Assembly (NCBI RefSeq): GCF_002901825.1
Contig: NZ_PPQD01000017.1
Coordinates: forward strand, 186,001-250,000
Direction: 5' to 3'
Source: Mammaliicoccus sciuri
GTDB lineage: Bacteria; Bacillota; Bacilli; Staphylococcales; Staphylococcaceae
DNA: 64,000 nt
This document shows positions 1-9,400 of this stretch, piece after piece. A program made the position numbers and the translations under genes. The notes beneath the pieces are model-generated. The model searched no databases. It worked only from the letters and a program-made list of their open reading frames with translations, and was not told where the DNA came from. Every line of letters starts with the position of its first letter. Positions within the stretch are counted from its first letter, which is position 1.

Positions 1-1
1 A

Positions 2-943
2 TCTAAAGATAATAGTGCAGATGTAATTAGCAAAATTAATAATCCTAATATTGTACTTGTAAATCGAGAAAATAAAGGTGCTGCGGCAACGAGAAATGAA
101 GGCATTAGTATCGCAAAAGGTAAATATATTATGTTTTGTGATGCAGATGATAAATTAGGTGAAGGTATTATCGACAAGATGATTGATGCGATAAAAAGAA
201 ATGATACAGATATCGTTGTCGGTAAAGTTTCTCATTTAATTGGTGATCAGATTAGGCCGATTCAAACTTACAATGATTTAAAAGCTGTGGATCATACGAC
301 ATTAAACTTAACACCAGAAGTTACGCAGTCTATAGGTCCTTATGGTAAATTGTATAAACGTGAGATATTAGAAAATATTAGATTTGATGAAGATATTACT
401 TTTTGTGAAGAGCATACCTTTAATTTAAAAGCTTGGTCAAAGAGTCGTATTACAATATTAGATAATCCAGCTTACTTATATAACATAGGCATTGAAGATT
501 CTATAGTAGCGACAAGTTACAAAAATATTGAAAAATATTTAAATGATGCCATTGAAGTTAGAAAAAGAACAATGGACATTTTAAATGGTTTAAAAGAAAA
601 AGTGAGTAACTACTATAGTTATAGAATGGATTATCTCATCATATACTTTTTAATTCGAAATAATTTTATGAAAGTAGAGAACTTAAATCATGTTATTGAT
701 CCAGCGATAAAGTATTTAAAAGTCGTTCAACAACTTCAAACGAATAGTGTGATAGACTTGAAAGAGCTCGTATTAACAATTGCTGCGAATTACAATTATG
801 AAAGATTTAAAGAAGTGGCAAGTAATTTAGATATGCAAATTGATAAAAAAGCTTATCGTTCTTATAAATTTAAGCTACTGAAACTAAAGACAAAAATGAA
901 CTTAAGAAATATCAGAAATAAAAGTAAAAAAATATCTCATTAA
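2..943 (+). CDS. GT2 family glycosyltransferase, 5' partial (TarX/TagX-like?)
   Basis: The reading frame is open from base 2 to the stop at 943, so the start and the first GT-A strands lie outside the window. The visible part begins just before an NKGAAATRNEG segment and then FCDADD, the nucleotide-sugar/metal-binding region of GT2 transferases. The C-terminal half is helical and basic, ending in KKISH. Its position next to tagD and teichoic acid polymerases suggests a wall teichoic acid role. In S. aureus a GT2 gene (tagX) also lies beside tagD, and the EVRKRTMDIL segment resembles what I recall of TagX, but identity is not proven. No membrane segment is seen. Confidence 0.8.
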   Translation, partial: SKDNSADVISKINNPNIVLVNRENKGAAATRNEGISIAKGKYIMFCDADDKLGEGIIDKMIDAIKRNDTDIVVGKVSHLIGDQIRPIQTYNDLKAVDHTTLNLTPEVTQSIGPYGKLYKREILENIRFDEDITFCEEHTFNLKAWSKSRITILDNPAYLYNIGIEDSIVATSYKNIEKYLNDAIEVRKRTMDILNGLKEKVSNYYSYRMDYLIIYFLIRNNFMKVENLNHVIDPAIKYLKVVQQLQTNSVIDLKELVLTIAANYNYERFKEVASNLDMQIDKKAYRSYKFKLLKLKTKMNLRNIRNKSKKISH

Positions 944-960
944 ATATTATAAAATTTCAA

Positions 961-999
961 AAACTACTAACAACTGTAAAATGTTGTTAGTAGTTTTTT
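961..999 (+). terminator. Rho-independent terminator
   Basis: A 14-bp perfect stem (961-974 with 983-996) around an 8-nt loop runs into a T stretch. It ends the transcript of the partial GT2 gene 18 nt after its stop. Confidence 0.9.
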
Positions 1000-1054
1000 G
1001 TATTATGTAGATGAATTTATAATTAAAATCAATATTTACACTAATTAAATATTT

Positions 1055-1071
1055 ATTACACATACTTTACA
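1055..1071 (-). promoter_or_regulatory. Candidate WalR box
   Basis: On the minus strand this reads TGTAAA-N5-TGTAAT, a full match to the WalR (YycF) consensus TGTWAH-N5-TGTWAH. Its plus-strand TTTACA (1066-1071) also serves as a plausible -35 element. A further TTTACA lies at 1035-1040. Binding is inferred; the hexamers are common in AT-rich DNA. Confidence 0.45.
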
Positions 1072-1093
1072 TCGGTTAATTGTTTGATATAAT
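1066..1093 (+). promoter_or_regulatory. Putative promoter of the first acyltransferase gene
   Basis: TTTACA (1066-1071), a 16-bp spacer and TATAAT (1088-1093). The ATG follows 41 nt later, with a GATGGAG ribosome site at about 1120-1126. The -35 overlaps the candidate WalR box. Confidence 0.5.
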
Positions 1094-1134
1094 TTATAAT
1101 TGCATATCAAACTAATATAAGATGGAGTTTAAAA

Positions 1135-3120
1135 ATGAATAAAAATATGATTGATATAGAAAGAAAATTTAGACCTGAAATTGAAGGTTTAAGAATTATT
1201 GCGGCTTTATTAGTCGCTATTTACCACATTTGGTTTGGTAAAGTATCTGGTGGGGTAGATGTTTTCTTTGTTGTATCTGGCTTCTTGATTACAACATCTA
1301 TTATATCTACAATCAATAAAACTGGAGAATTTAAGTTTTGGCCATACATATCTAAATTAATGAAGCGGTTATTTCCACTAGCATTTATCATTATATTAGT
1401 CATATTGGTATTAAGCATATTCTTCTTACCATCAACCATTTTTGATAAGACAATGAAAGAAGTCGTTTCATCTATGTTCTATTATCAAAACTGGCAATTG
1501 GCATTGAGTAATACTGATTATTTAGATGCACAGCAAATGAAAAGTCCACTTGAACATTATTGGGCAATGTCTATTCAAGGGCAGTTCTATATCATTTGGT
1601 TCTTATTATTTACAGGTGTATTGTTCCTAATAAAAAGATATGATTTATCAAATGGCAAAAAGTTAGTCAATTACTTACTTGGTTTTATATTTGTTGTGTC
1701 ATTTGCATACTCAGTTTATTTAACTGCTGTAAATCAACCTTTAGCATATTTTATTACGTTTACAAGAGTGTGGGAATTTGCATTAGGTGGTTTACTTTGT
1801 ATTAACTTAAGCAGAATTAAAATTAGTAATTTAACAGCTGAAATTATTGGATGGATTGGTCTTATAGGGTTAATTTTAACAGGAGCAATATTTGATGTAT
1901 CAACGATGTTTCCTGGTTATATCGCTTTATGGCCAATGACTTGTGCATTACTGATTATTTTATCAGGTAATAAAGATACTAAATACGGTGTTAAGAACTT
2001 CTTATCTATGCCGATCATGATTAAACTTGGTGGGGTTTCATTCGGAATTTACTTATGGCACTGGGTATTACTATCATTCTACAAATACAATATTTCAGAA
2101 ACACCAGGTATTATTTCAGGGGTGCTCATTATTGCATTATCTATTGCACTTTCATTCATTACAACAAAATATATTGAAACACCAATTAGAAGTGCAAAAT
2201 TAAATAAAGTAGCATTCAAGAGAATTGGTATCATTGCACTAGCTAATATTATTTTAATCGCTGGTTTAGTTTCTCATAATGCCTATGTAAAAATGTCTGA
2301 CGACAAAGCGCTAGCATCGAAAGATTATCCAGGAGCATTAGCTGCAACTTCAAAACAAAAAATTAAAGAAAATGATCCTAAGCCTGAATTCGCCAATGTG
2401 TTTGATGATTTGCCACAATCACACATAGACGATTCTAATCAAGGTTTAAAAAAATCAGATTTAAAAATTGGTACTTATGGTAAGAAAAAGGACTATAAAG
2501 CAACAATCGCTTTAGTAGGTAGTTCACATTCTGAACATTGGTTAGGAGCAGTTATTGAAGCGGCTAAAGAGCATGATTACAGAGTGATTAATATCACGAG
2601 ATCAGGTACAAGATTCTCTACTGGTTATGATGATAATTCATTAAAAGGACAATGGGTTAAAAATGTGGAAAACTATTTAAAGAAATCTGATGATATTGAT
2701 TTAGTGTTGTCACATGTTACAGCAGCTGACTCAAATAGCGATAAGATTCAACAACAAATGGTAGATGAATTATTAAAAGTTAAAAATGATTATAATATTG
2801 AAGTAATGGCAATAAGAGATATTCCAAGATATGAGTTTAATGTTTCAGAAGAACTAGAAAAATCTGGTGAAAAAGAAACAATTAAACTTATGAATAAAGG
2901 AAATAATCAACAAGACTCTTCATATTGGAAAAAACTATCAGAAACAAACAAAGATTTACCAAAATTCGATCCATCTGAATACTTTAAAATGAACGGTGAA
3001 TATAGACCAATTATAGGTAATATTGTCGTGTATCGAGATATGGACCATATGACAAATACCTATTCAGAAACTTTTGGACCTATTTTAGGTAAAGAAATTA
3101 AATCTGTCGTTAAAAAATAG
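1135..3120 (+). CDS. OatA-like O-acyltransferase (acyltransferase-3 + SGNH), copy 1
   Basis: This 661-residue membrane enzyme probably transfers acetyl groups to a cell-wall polymer outside the cell. Residues 1-390 are a multi-helix acyltransferase-3 domain, with the RPEIEGLR start, AIYHIW carrying the conserved His, and VDVFFVVSGFLIT. After a last membrane helix near 365-385, residues about 400-660 form an SGNH hydrolase-like domain: LVGSSHSEH near 461 (usually GDSH) and DMDHMTNTYS near 635, which supplies the Asp/His pair. It is a paralogue of the gene at 14281, with a near-identical N terminus and a diverged C-terminal domain. The substrate (peptidoglycan or teichoic acid glycan) cannot be told from sequence; the teichoic acid neighbours favour a wall-polymer substrate. 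Confidence 0.9.
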   Translation: MNKNMIDIERKFRPEIEGLRIIAALLVAIYHIWFGKVSGGVDVFFVVSGFLITTSIISTINKTGEFKFWPYISKLMKRLFPLAFIIILVILVLSIFFLPSTIFDKTMKEVVSSMFYYQNWQLALSNTDYLDAQQMKSPLEHYWAMSIQGQFYIIWFLLFTGVLFLIKRYDLSNGKKLVNYLLGFIFVVSFAYSVYLTAVNQPLAYFITFTRVWEFALGGLLCINLSRIKISNLTAEIIGWIGLIGLILTGAIFDVSTMFPGYIALWPMTCALLIILSGNKDTKYGVKNFLSMPIMIKLGGVSFGIYLWHWVLLSFYKYNISETPGIISGVLIIALSIALSFITTKYIETPIRSAKLNKVAFKRIGIIALANIILIAGLVSHNAYVKMSDDKALASKDYPGALAATSKQKIKENDPKPEFANVFDDLPQSHIDDSNQGLKKSDLKIGTYGKKKDYKATIALVGSSHSEHWLGAVIEAAKEHDYRVINITRSGTRFSTGYDDNSLKGQWVKNVENYLKKSDDIDLVLSHVTAADSNSDKIQQQMVDELLKVKNDYNIEVMAIRDIPRYEFNVSEELEKSGEKETIKLMNKGNNQQDSSYWKKLSETNKDLPKFDPSEYFKMNGEYRPIIGNIVVYRDMDHMTNTYSETFGPILGKEIKSVVKK

Positions 3121-3147
3121 AGAGTGGAGAAAGTCCACTCTCTATTT
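3121..3147 (+). terminator. Bidirectional terminator between converging genes
   Basis: Stem AGAGTGGA (3121-3128) pairs with TCCACTCT (3134-3141). T-rich tails lie on both strands (CTATTTTT on plus, CTATTTTTTAAC on minus), so it can end both the acyltransferase and fmtA transcripts. Confidence 0.9.
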
Positions 3148-4281
3148 TTACATTTTTTGTTTAAGTATATCTTTAAAAATATGCTTTAACATGTTCTCCG
3201 TATCACTTTGATAATGATCTTTTAATACATTACTTGCAATTGAAACGATATATTGATCGTTAGAGTATGTCACAAAATCATTTTGAAAGAATATACCCCT
3301 ATATCTTTGATGATTAGGATATCTGTAAAATCCATATCTATAAGAACTTGGGTATATATGTGTATCAATTTGTGAAAGTAAAATATCAGTAGATGATTCA
3401 TTTAATATTTGTTTCATTTTGAATTGATTAACAAGCTTTGCCATATCATTTGTAGATATGTATATATTTCCAGCACCATCGTATTTATCGAGAGTTGCTG
3501 GATAGAAATATTTGTACTGATTATTTTTTAATTTATAACCTTTTACCATGTACTGTTGGTGGTTATTAGAGTCATAACGAGCTGTATATTTTAAATGAAC
3601 TTTCTTAATAATGAGTTCATTAAGGTTTTGCTTAAATGATTTATGCGTAGCATTTTCTATAACTTTAGCAATCGTGATATAGTTTGCATCGTTATAAAAA
3701 TATTTATGATAATTTTGAGGTACAACACCATTAAACTTAATACGCTCTATAGCACCATTTAAACCTTTAACATTAGGTGGAAAGTTTGCTTTAGCTAAAC
3801 CACTTCTATGTAACATTAAGTCTTTAATAGTGATAGGATATACATTCTGGAAATTAGGTATATATTTATTTACATTGTCATTTATATTAATAACGCCTTG
3901 TTCTTCTAACTCTCTCAACATTAAGCCTGTTACAAATTTGTTAGCTGATCCAAGAAGATACATTGATTTATCATCATTTTCCACACCATTTTCAATATCT
4001 CTAAAACCATATGCTTTACTCATAATGGGGCGGTTATTTTTATAAATGGTTATATTTCCATTGAATCCTTTAGATTTTAAGTATTTATCTATCTCATCGA
4101 ATTCGTTAAAATCATTAGTTAATGTTTGTTTCTCATGATTTTCTTTATTCTGAATTTGCTTTTTATGGATATGAGTCTCTGTATGTTCTTTTTTATAGTG
4201 TCGTATTTGATATAAATCTTTAAATATGACTAAAAGTAAAGCAACGATTATGCATAATATAAGTTTATATATGTTCTTCAT
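3148..4281 (-). CDS. fmtA: FmtA-like serine hydrolase (teichoic acid D-Ala esterase family)
   Basis: The 377 residues carry an N-terminal membrane anchor (6-20), a charged linker rich in His and Lys, and a beta-lactamase/PBP-like fold from about residue 60. The catalytic motif is S112-A-N-K115. The second motif is Y196-N-D198, the Tyr-x-Asp form known for S. aureus FmtA instead of the usual Tyr-x-Asn. A DGAGNIYIS block lies further on. FmtA removes D-Ala esters from teichoic acids and affects beta-lactam resistance, and the adjacent tagD fits that role. Length is close to FmtA (about 397). The ATG at 4281 has a GGAG ribosome site. A related Flp-type penicillin-binding-like protein is the main alternative. 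Confidence 0.75.
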   Translation of the reverse strand: MKNIYKLILCIIVALLLVIFKDLYQIRHYKKEHTETHIHKKQIQNKENHEKQTLTNDFNEFDEIDKYLKSKGFNGNITIYKNNRPIMSKAYGFRDIENGVENDDKSMYLLGSANKFVTGLMLRELEEQGVININDNVNKYIPNFQNVYPITIKDLMLHRSGLAKANFPPNVKGLNGAIERIKFNGVVPQNYHKYFYNDANYITIAKVIENATHKSFKQNLNELIIKKVHLKYTARYDSNNHQQYMVKGYKLKNNQYKYFYPATLDKYDGAGNIYISTNDMAKLVNQFKMKQILNESSTDILLSQIDTHIYPSSYRYGFYRYPNHQRYRGIFFQNDFVTYSNDQYIVSIASNVLKDHYQSDTENMLKHIFKDILKQKM

Positions 4282-4340
4282 GATCTTCTCCTGATGTTTT
4301 TTACATTATATTACCATGAATGCAAAAAAATTACATTTAA

Positions 4341-4371
4341 TGTCATAAAAATAGAACACATATTTGTGTCC
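4341..4371 (-). terminator. Terminator after tagD
   Basis: On the minus strand GGACACA (4371-4365) pairs with TGTGTTC (4360-4354), with one G-U pair, followed by TATTTTTATG. The stem overlaps the tagD stop codon. It separates tagD from fmtA. Confidence 0.65.
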
Positions 4372-4763
4372 TATTCATTACCGTAAAGCTCTTTTTTAAT
4401 TTGAGTTGTTGAAATACCCTCAGTTCTCTTAAGATATATCACTTCACAATGATCTTTTAGGAAGTCAAATTCACCTTCCCAATCGTGACCCATTAAAAAT
4501 GTGTCTACTTTAAAGTTCTTTACATCATCTGTTTTTTGTTCCCAATTATTCTCTGGAATAACTAAGTCAACATATCTAATAGATTCTAACATCATTTTTC
4601 TTTGTTCATAATTATAATATGACTTTTTGTTTTTTAACTTATTGAATTCATCTGTTGATAAAGCAACAATTAGATAATCTCCATATTGTTTAGCTCTTCT
4701 TAAAAGCTCAATATGACCATAATGCAGTAAATCATATGTTCCATAAGTAAGTACTCTACGCAT
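4371..4763 (-). CDS. tagD: Glycerol-3-phosphate cytidylyltransferase
   Basis: It makes CDP-glycerol from CTP and glycerol 3-phosphate in the cytoplasm, the donor for the polymerases nearby. The 130 residues are the full family length. The nucleotidyltransferase signature H14-Y-G-H17 follows a GTYDLL strand, and RTEGISTT near 113-120 is the second CTP-binding motif. The start has a GAGG-type ribosome site. The gene is transcribed away from the tagF-like genes across a 224-bp gap. Staphylococcal TarD is the same family, so tarD would be an equal name. Confidence 0.95.
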   Translation of the reverse strand: MRRVLTYGTYDLLHYGHIELLRRAKQYGDYLIVALSTDEFNKLKNKKSYYNYEQRKMMLESIRYVDLVIPENNWEQKTDDVKNFKVDTFLMGHDWEGEFDFLKDHCEVIYLKRTEGISTTQIKKELYGNE

Positions 4764-4814
4764 TTCTTCACCTCATTATTTTATATGTTTAATCTTAATA
4801 TATATAGGACCTAT

Positions 4815-4840
4815 TGTAAATAGTTTGAAAAGTTTGTAAA
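4815..4840 (+). repeat. TGTAAA direct repeat, 20-bp period
   Basis: TGTAAA occurs at 4815-4820 and 4835-4840, about 150 bp before the tagF-like start. A closely similar arrangement stands before wecC (16340 and 16360): both sites start ATTGTAAATA and have AAAAG between the repeats. It may be a shared regulator site; none is identified. Confidence 0.35.
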
Positions 4841-4987
4841 TTCAACTTAAAGGATGATGGTATAAAAATTAATTTTAAAAGCTATTTTACAACATGTTGT
4901 ATAGTCATTAGTTTAAATTTATAAATCAGTAGTGTATTATAATAGAATATGTTAATTTAGTGTAAATTATGAATTAGAGGAGTATTT

Positions 4988-6478
4988 ATGGAAGATAAAT
5001 TATTTCTGATGACAGAAAACTCATTTAAAAGTACGATTACATATTTTAATAATAAGGAAGAAATTGATAATACAAATAAAGAGAAACTACTTTTTTATTT
5101 TAACAAAGTTTTCAATCCTCTATTTCCTTATAAATTTGACTTTATACTAAAAAATAGAAATGGTTTGTCAATTTTGTTAAGAAAAATTAATTATAATACA
5201 TCTAAAAAAAGTGTATTTCAATATATGGAGATTAAAGCTATGAAGCGTGGGGAATATAAATATAGTTATATGATTTCCCAATTTCGTAAACATTTATCTA
5301 CAATTCGTTCTAAACATTATACTTCAGATATATTCTCAAGCAAAATAGAAAAAACAATTGTATATGAATCGTTTAATGGTAAATCATTTACAGATTCTCC
5401 GAGAATGCTTTATTTATACTTAAGTGAAAATCTACCTAATTATGAGCATATTGTAGTAACTGACAATCAGCAATTAGACAAAGAACTAAGAGCTTTAAAT
5501 ATTGCTACTGTTGAGAAAAATTCAAAGCAATATTTCAAAATCTATCAAAAAGCTAAAGTGTGGATTGCCAATACGAGATTGTCATCACAGATAGAAAAGA
5601 AAGATAATCAACTATATATTCAAACATGGCATGGTACACCTTTAAAGAAATTAGCTAATGATCAAACGGTTATTTCAATACCAGATGTCACGCTAGAAGA
5701 GTATCTTTATGGCTTTAATAAAGAAACAAGTAGATGGGATTTCCTCATATCACCAAGTGAAACTGCAACTGAACGATTTAAATCTGCATTTAATTTAAAA
5801 GAAGAACAGATGTTGACTTTAGGTTATCCAAGAAATGATGATTTAGTTCAGTTAAATGATGAAAAATATATTAAGCAGCTCAAACAAAAATATGATATTC
5901 CCTCTAATAAAAAAGTAATACTGTATGCGCCAACATGGAGAGATAATGATCGTACAGATGTTGGTAAATACAATTTTAAACTGAAGCTTGATTTAGATGC
6001 TTTTAGTAAAGAGCTATCGAATGAATATGTATTACTCATTAGAGCGCATTATTTAGTATCAGAACATCTAAACCTAGAAGATTATAAAAATGTGTATGAT
6101 TTATCAGATGCTAATGACATTAATGAATTATTCTTAATGAGTGATGTATTAATCACAGATTATTCGTCTGTTTATTTTGATTATGCGAATCTACGAAGAC
6201 CAATCTTATTTTTTGCATATGATAAAGATGAATATGCAAATGATATTAGAGGATTCTATTTACCATATGAATCAGACTTACCAGGACCTGTCTTTGAAAC
6301 AAGTGAAGCACTAATTGATTATATTAAATCAATGCAATATGAAGACATACCTCAATCAGATACTTATAAAACATTTAATCATAAATATAATCATCTTGAT
6401 GATGGAGAAGCAACTAAAAGAGTAAGTGAAAAAATCATTCGTACTCTAGGTAAAGAAAAGGAGTTTCATGAACTATGA
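4988..6478 (+). CDS. CDP-glycerol glycerophosphotransferase, single catalytic domain (TagF/TarF family)
   Basis: This 496-residue enzyme transfers glycerol phosphate (or ribitol phosphate) from its CDP donor to teichoic acid linkage-unit or chain ends at the inner membrane face. An N-terminal 120-residue region is followed by the Glyphos_transf domain. Key motifs are WHGTPLKKL near residue 215 (catalytic His), TLGYPRNDD, YAPTWRDND and ITDYSSVYFDYA near 389. AGAGGAG at 4974-4980 fixes the start. The stop overlaps the next ATG (ATGA), so translation is coupled to the double-domain enzyme. Whether it primes (TagB/TarF-like) or extends the chain cannot be said. Confidence 0.9.
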   Translation: MEDKLFLMTENSFKSTITYFNNKEEIDNTNKEKLLFYFNKVFNPLFPYKFDFILKNRNGLSILLRKINYNTSKKSVFQYMEIKAMKRGEYKYSYMISQFRKHLSTIRSKHYTSDIFSSKIEKTIVYESFNGKSFTDSPRMLYLYLSENLPNYEHIVVTDNQQLDKELRALNIATVEKNSKQYFKIYQKAKVWIANTRLSSQIEKKDNQLYIQTWHGTPLKKLANDQTVISIPDVTLEEYLYGFNKETSRWDFLISPSETATERFKSAFNLKEEQMLTLGYPRNDDLVQLNDEKYIKQLKQKYDIPSNKKVILYAPTWRDNDRTDVGKYNFKLKLDLDAFSKELSNEYVLLIRAHYLVSEHLNLEDYKNVYDLSDANDINELFLMSDVLITDYSSVYFDYANLRRPILFFAYDKDEYANDIRGFYLPYESDLPGPVFETSEALIDYIKSMQYEDIPQSDTYKTFNHKYNHLDDGEATKRVSEKIIRTLGKEKEFHEL

Positions 6479-9400
6479 AAATATTAAATATTTATCAAGA
6501 AAGTGAATTATTAATCTTCGAGTTTGATCAAACATTAGATAATATTAAAAATGTTTATATAAAAAATGAATTTGATGAAATAATGGTTCCACAATCAAAT
6601 ATCAAAAATCAATTTAAAATTAATTTAAATGAAGTCTTGGAGAAATTTTCACAATATGATAGAGAAACAATCTTTATTCTACTTGAGCAATCTGATGGTA
6701 TTACGCAATCCATTCAAAAAATAAATATAAAAAAATATGAATATTATATTCAAAACTTCGAAACAATCATTAATGATGAAACGACTATTACCCCGTATAT
6801 TACTAAAAATGGCATTATTCAATTTACATTAAAGCCAGAATTGCCAGTTTCTACTTATTTTGCTAGAAGACATATAGATAAAATTGTCATAAATAATAAA
6901 CAAGCCTTTTTAAAAGGAAAGTTCTCGATTCAAAATTCAACACTCGAATATGCTCATTTAAGAATCACTTCAAGGTTAAGTGAAAATGAAATTGAAATAC
7001 CATTAGAACCTACTGTATTTAATGTATATAAGAAGCTAAACTCTACAAGTTATGATTTTGAAATTGATATTTTAAATGAACTTAAGCAGTATTTAGCAAA
7101 TGACTTTGACTCAGAAGATATTATCGATATCTTCCTAAGTATAAAAGTAAAAGAATTTAAAAATGTAATTGATGTAAAATTAGGTAATCCTAGAATTATG
7201 GTAGAAAGATTTGCTAAAGGCGAAGTATCAATTGATCTTGGTCAAACAGTAAAAACAGCTATACCATATTTCACGATGAAAGGTAGAAACTTATCGTTTA
7301 GAATTAATGAATATGCAAAAGAAGACTATGCAGCGTATAAAAAATTAATGCATGACTATCCAACGTTAATCAAAAATAATTTGAATAAAAATAAAGTTTG
7401 GGTAATTGGTGAAAAATCATATAAAGCTCAAGATAACGGTTATCACTTCTTTAAATACATGAGAACTGAGCATCCTAACGAAGAAGTATATTATGTTATT
7501 GATAAAAATTCTGAAGAACGAAAAAATGTAGAACCATACGGAAATGTTATTGATTTTAAATCAAAAGAACATTTCGAAGTTATGATCAAAGCAGATGTGA
7601 TTTGCAGTACACATCACACAGAATTATTATTCCCAAGTCATGAAGCAAGTTATGTAAAAAAAATTAGAGCTAAACGTGTCTTCTTACAACATGGCGTGTT
7701 AGGTGCTAAAAACCTAACGCAGATTAATGGTAAACAACTGAAAGATTTTAACGTTGATATGTTTATAACAAGTTCTAATCGAGAAAAACAAATCGTCAAT
7801 AGAGATTTATTATTTGATTCATATCAAGCAAAAGTTACGGGTCTATCAAGATTTGATGAATTATTTAAGGAAAACGTAGAAGTTAAAAATCAAATCTTAA
7901 TTATACCTACATGGCGTGACTGGATAACAAATATTAATAGTCTTCTAGAATCAGATTATCTACAAAATTATAATGACTTATTGAATAGACCAGAGTGGAA
8001 AACAATTTCTCAATCAAAAAATGTAGACATCATATTCTGTTTACATCCAAATATGCAAGCATTTGTTGAATATTTTGATATACCTGATTACATTAAAGTC
8101 ATTAGACAAGGTGAAGTAGATGTTCAATTACTTATTAAAGAAAGTAAATTGATGATTACAGACTATTCAAGTGTTGCATTTGACTTTAGTTTCTTAGAAA
8201 AACCAGTTATTTACTATCAATTTGATAGAGATAGATTTATCGGTAAATTACCATCACATTTAGATCTTGATAAAGAACTGCCTGGTAGAATTGTTGATAA
8301 TGTAGAAGCTGTAATAGAAGCTGCAAGCCATTATGTTGATAACGGCTTCAAGAACGAACAACAAATTATCAATAAAGCTAATAACTTTGTAGCATATAAA
8401 GATACAAACAATTCACAGCGTATATATGAAGAAGCTAAATCATTTAAACGCAGAAATATCATTAAAGATGCATTGAAATATGATATTCTTTCACAGCATG
8501 TATTTAAACGATTCAGAAGACATAAAAATTACTTTGATATTATGTCTTATATGAATAAATTCCTTGTAAGATTCGGAAAGATGGATGAAAAATTAATCGT
8601 GATAGAAAGTAATTTAGGTAAACAAGTTACAGATAGTCCTAAAATGATTTATGATCAAATTAAAGCGCTCGATAAAGGTTATAAAATTGTTTGGGTATCT
8701 AATAAAATTTACCCATTCGATGATGAAAATGTTATAACAGTGAAACGGTTAAGCCCTAGTTATTATAAATATTTATCAATCGCTAAATATTGGATTAATA
8801 ATCAAAACTTCCCTCATTATATTGAGAAAAAGAAGAACACAACATATATTCAAACATGGCATGGTACGCCATTGAAAAAAATGTTAAATGATGTCGATGA
8901 CTTTAAAGGTAGAGATGAAGGCTATATTGACAGAATTAATCGCTCAGTTTCACAATGGGACTATTTAGTTTCACCAAGTCCATACGCAACAAGTTGTTTT
9001 AAATCTGCATTTAATTTTAAAAAAGAAATGCTAGAAGTGGGCTATCCACGTAATGATATCTTCTATGAAAATGATATTGAAGAAAAACAACATATTATTA
9101 AACGTAAACTTTCAATTCCTAAAGATAAAAAAGTGATATTGTACGCGCCAACGTTCAGAGATGATGAAGTATCATCTGCGAAAAAACATTTAATTAATTT
9201 AAAATTAGATTTACATCAAATGAAAGAAAAACTTGGAGACGAGTATGTACTTCTCTTAAGACCTCATATCATTATTAGTAATAATATTATTATCGATAAA
9301 TCATTAGAAGGTTTTATTTATAATGTTGCGAGCTATGAAGATATTAGTGACTTATATTTAATTAGTGATATTTGTATTACAGACTATTCATCTGTAATGT

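Noticed and set aside
13..943. Hyaluronan or capsule synthase role for the partial GT2 gene
   Set aside because: Only a soluble GT-A fold without membrane helices is visible; the teichoic acid context fits better.
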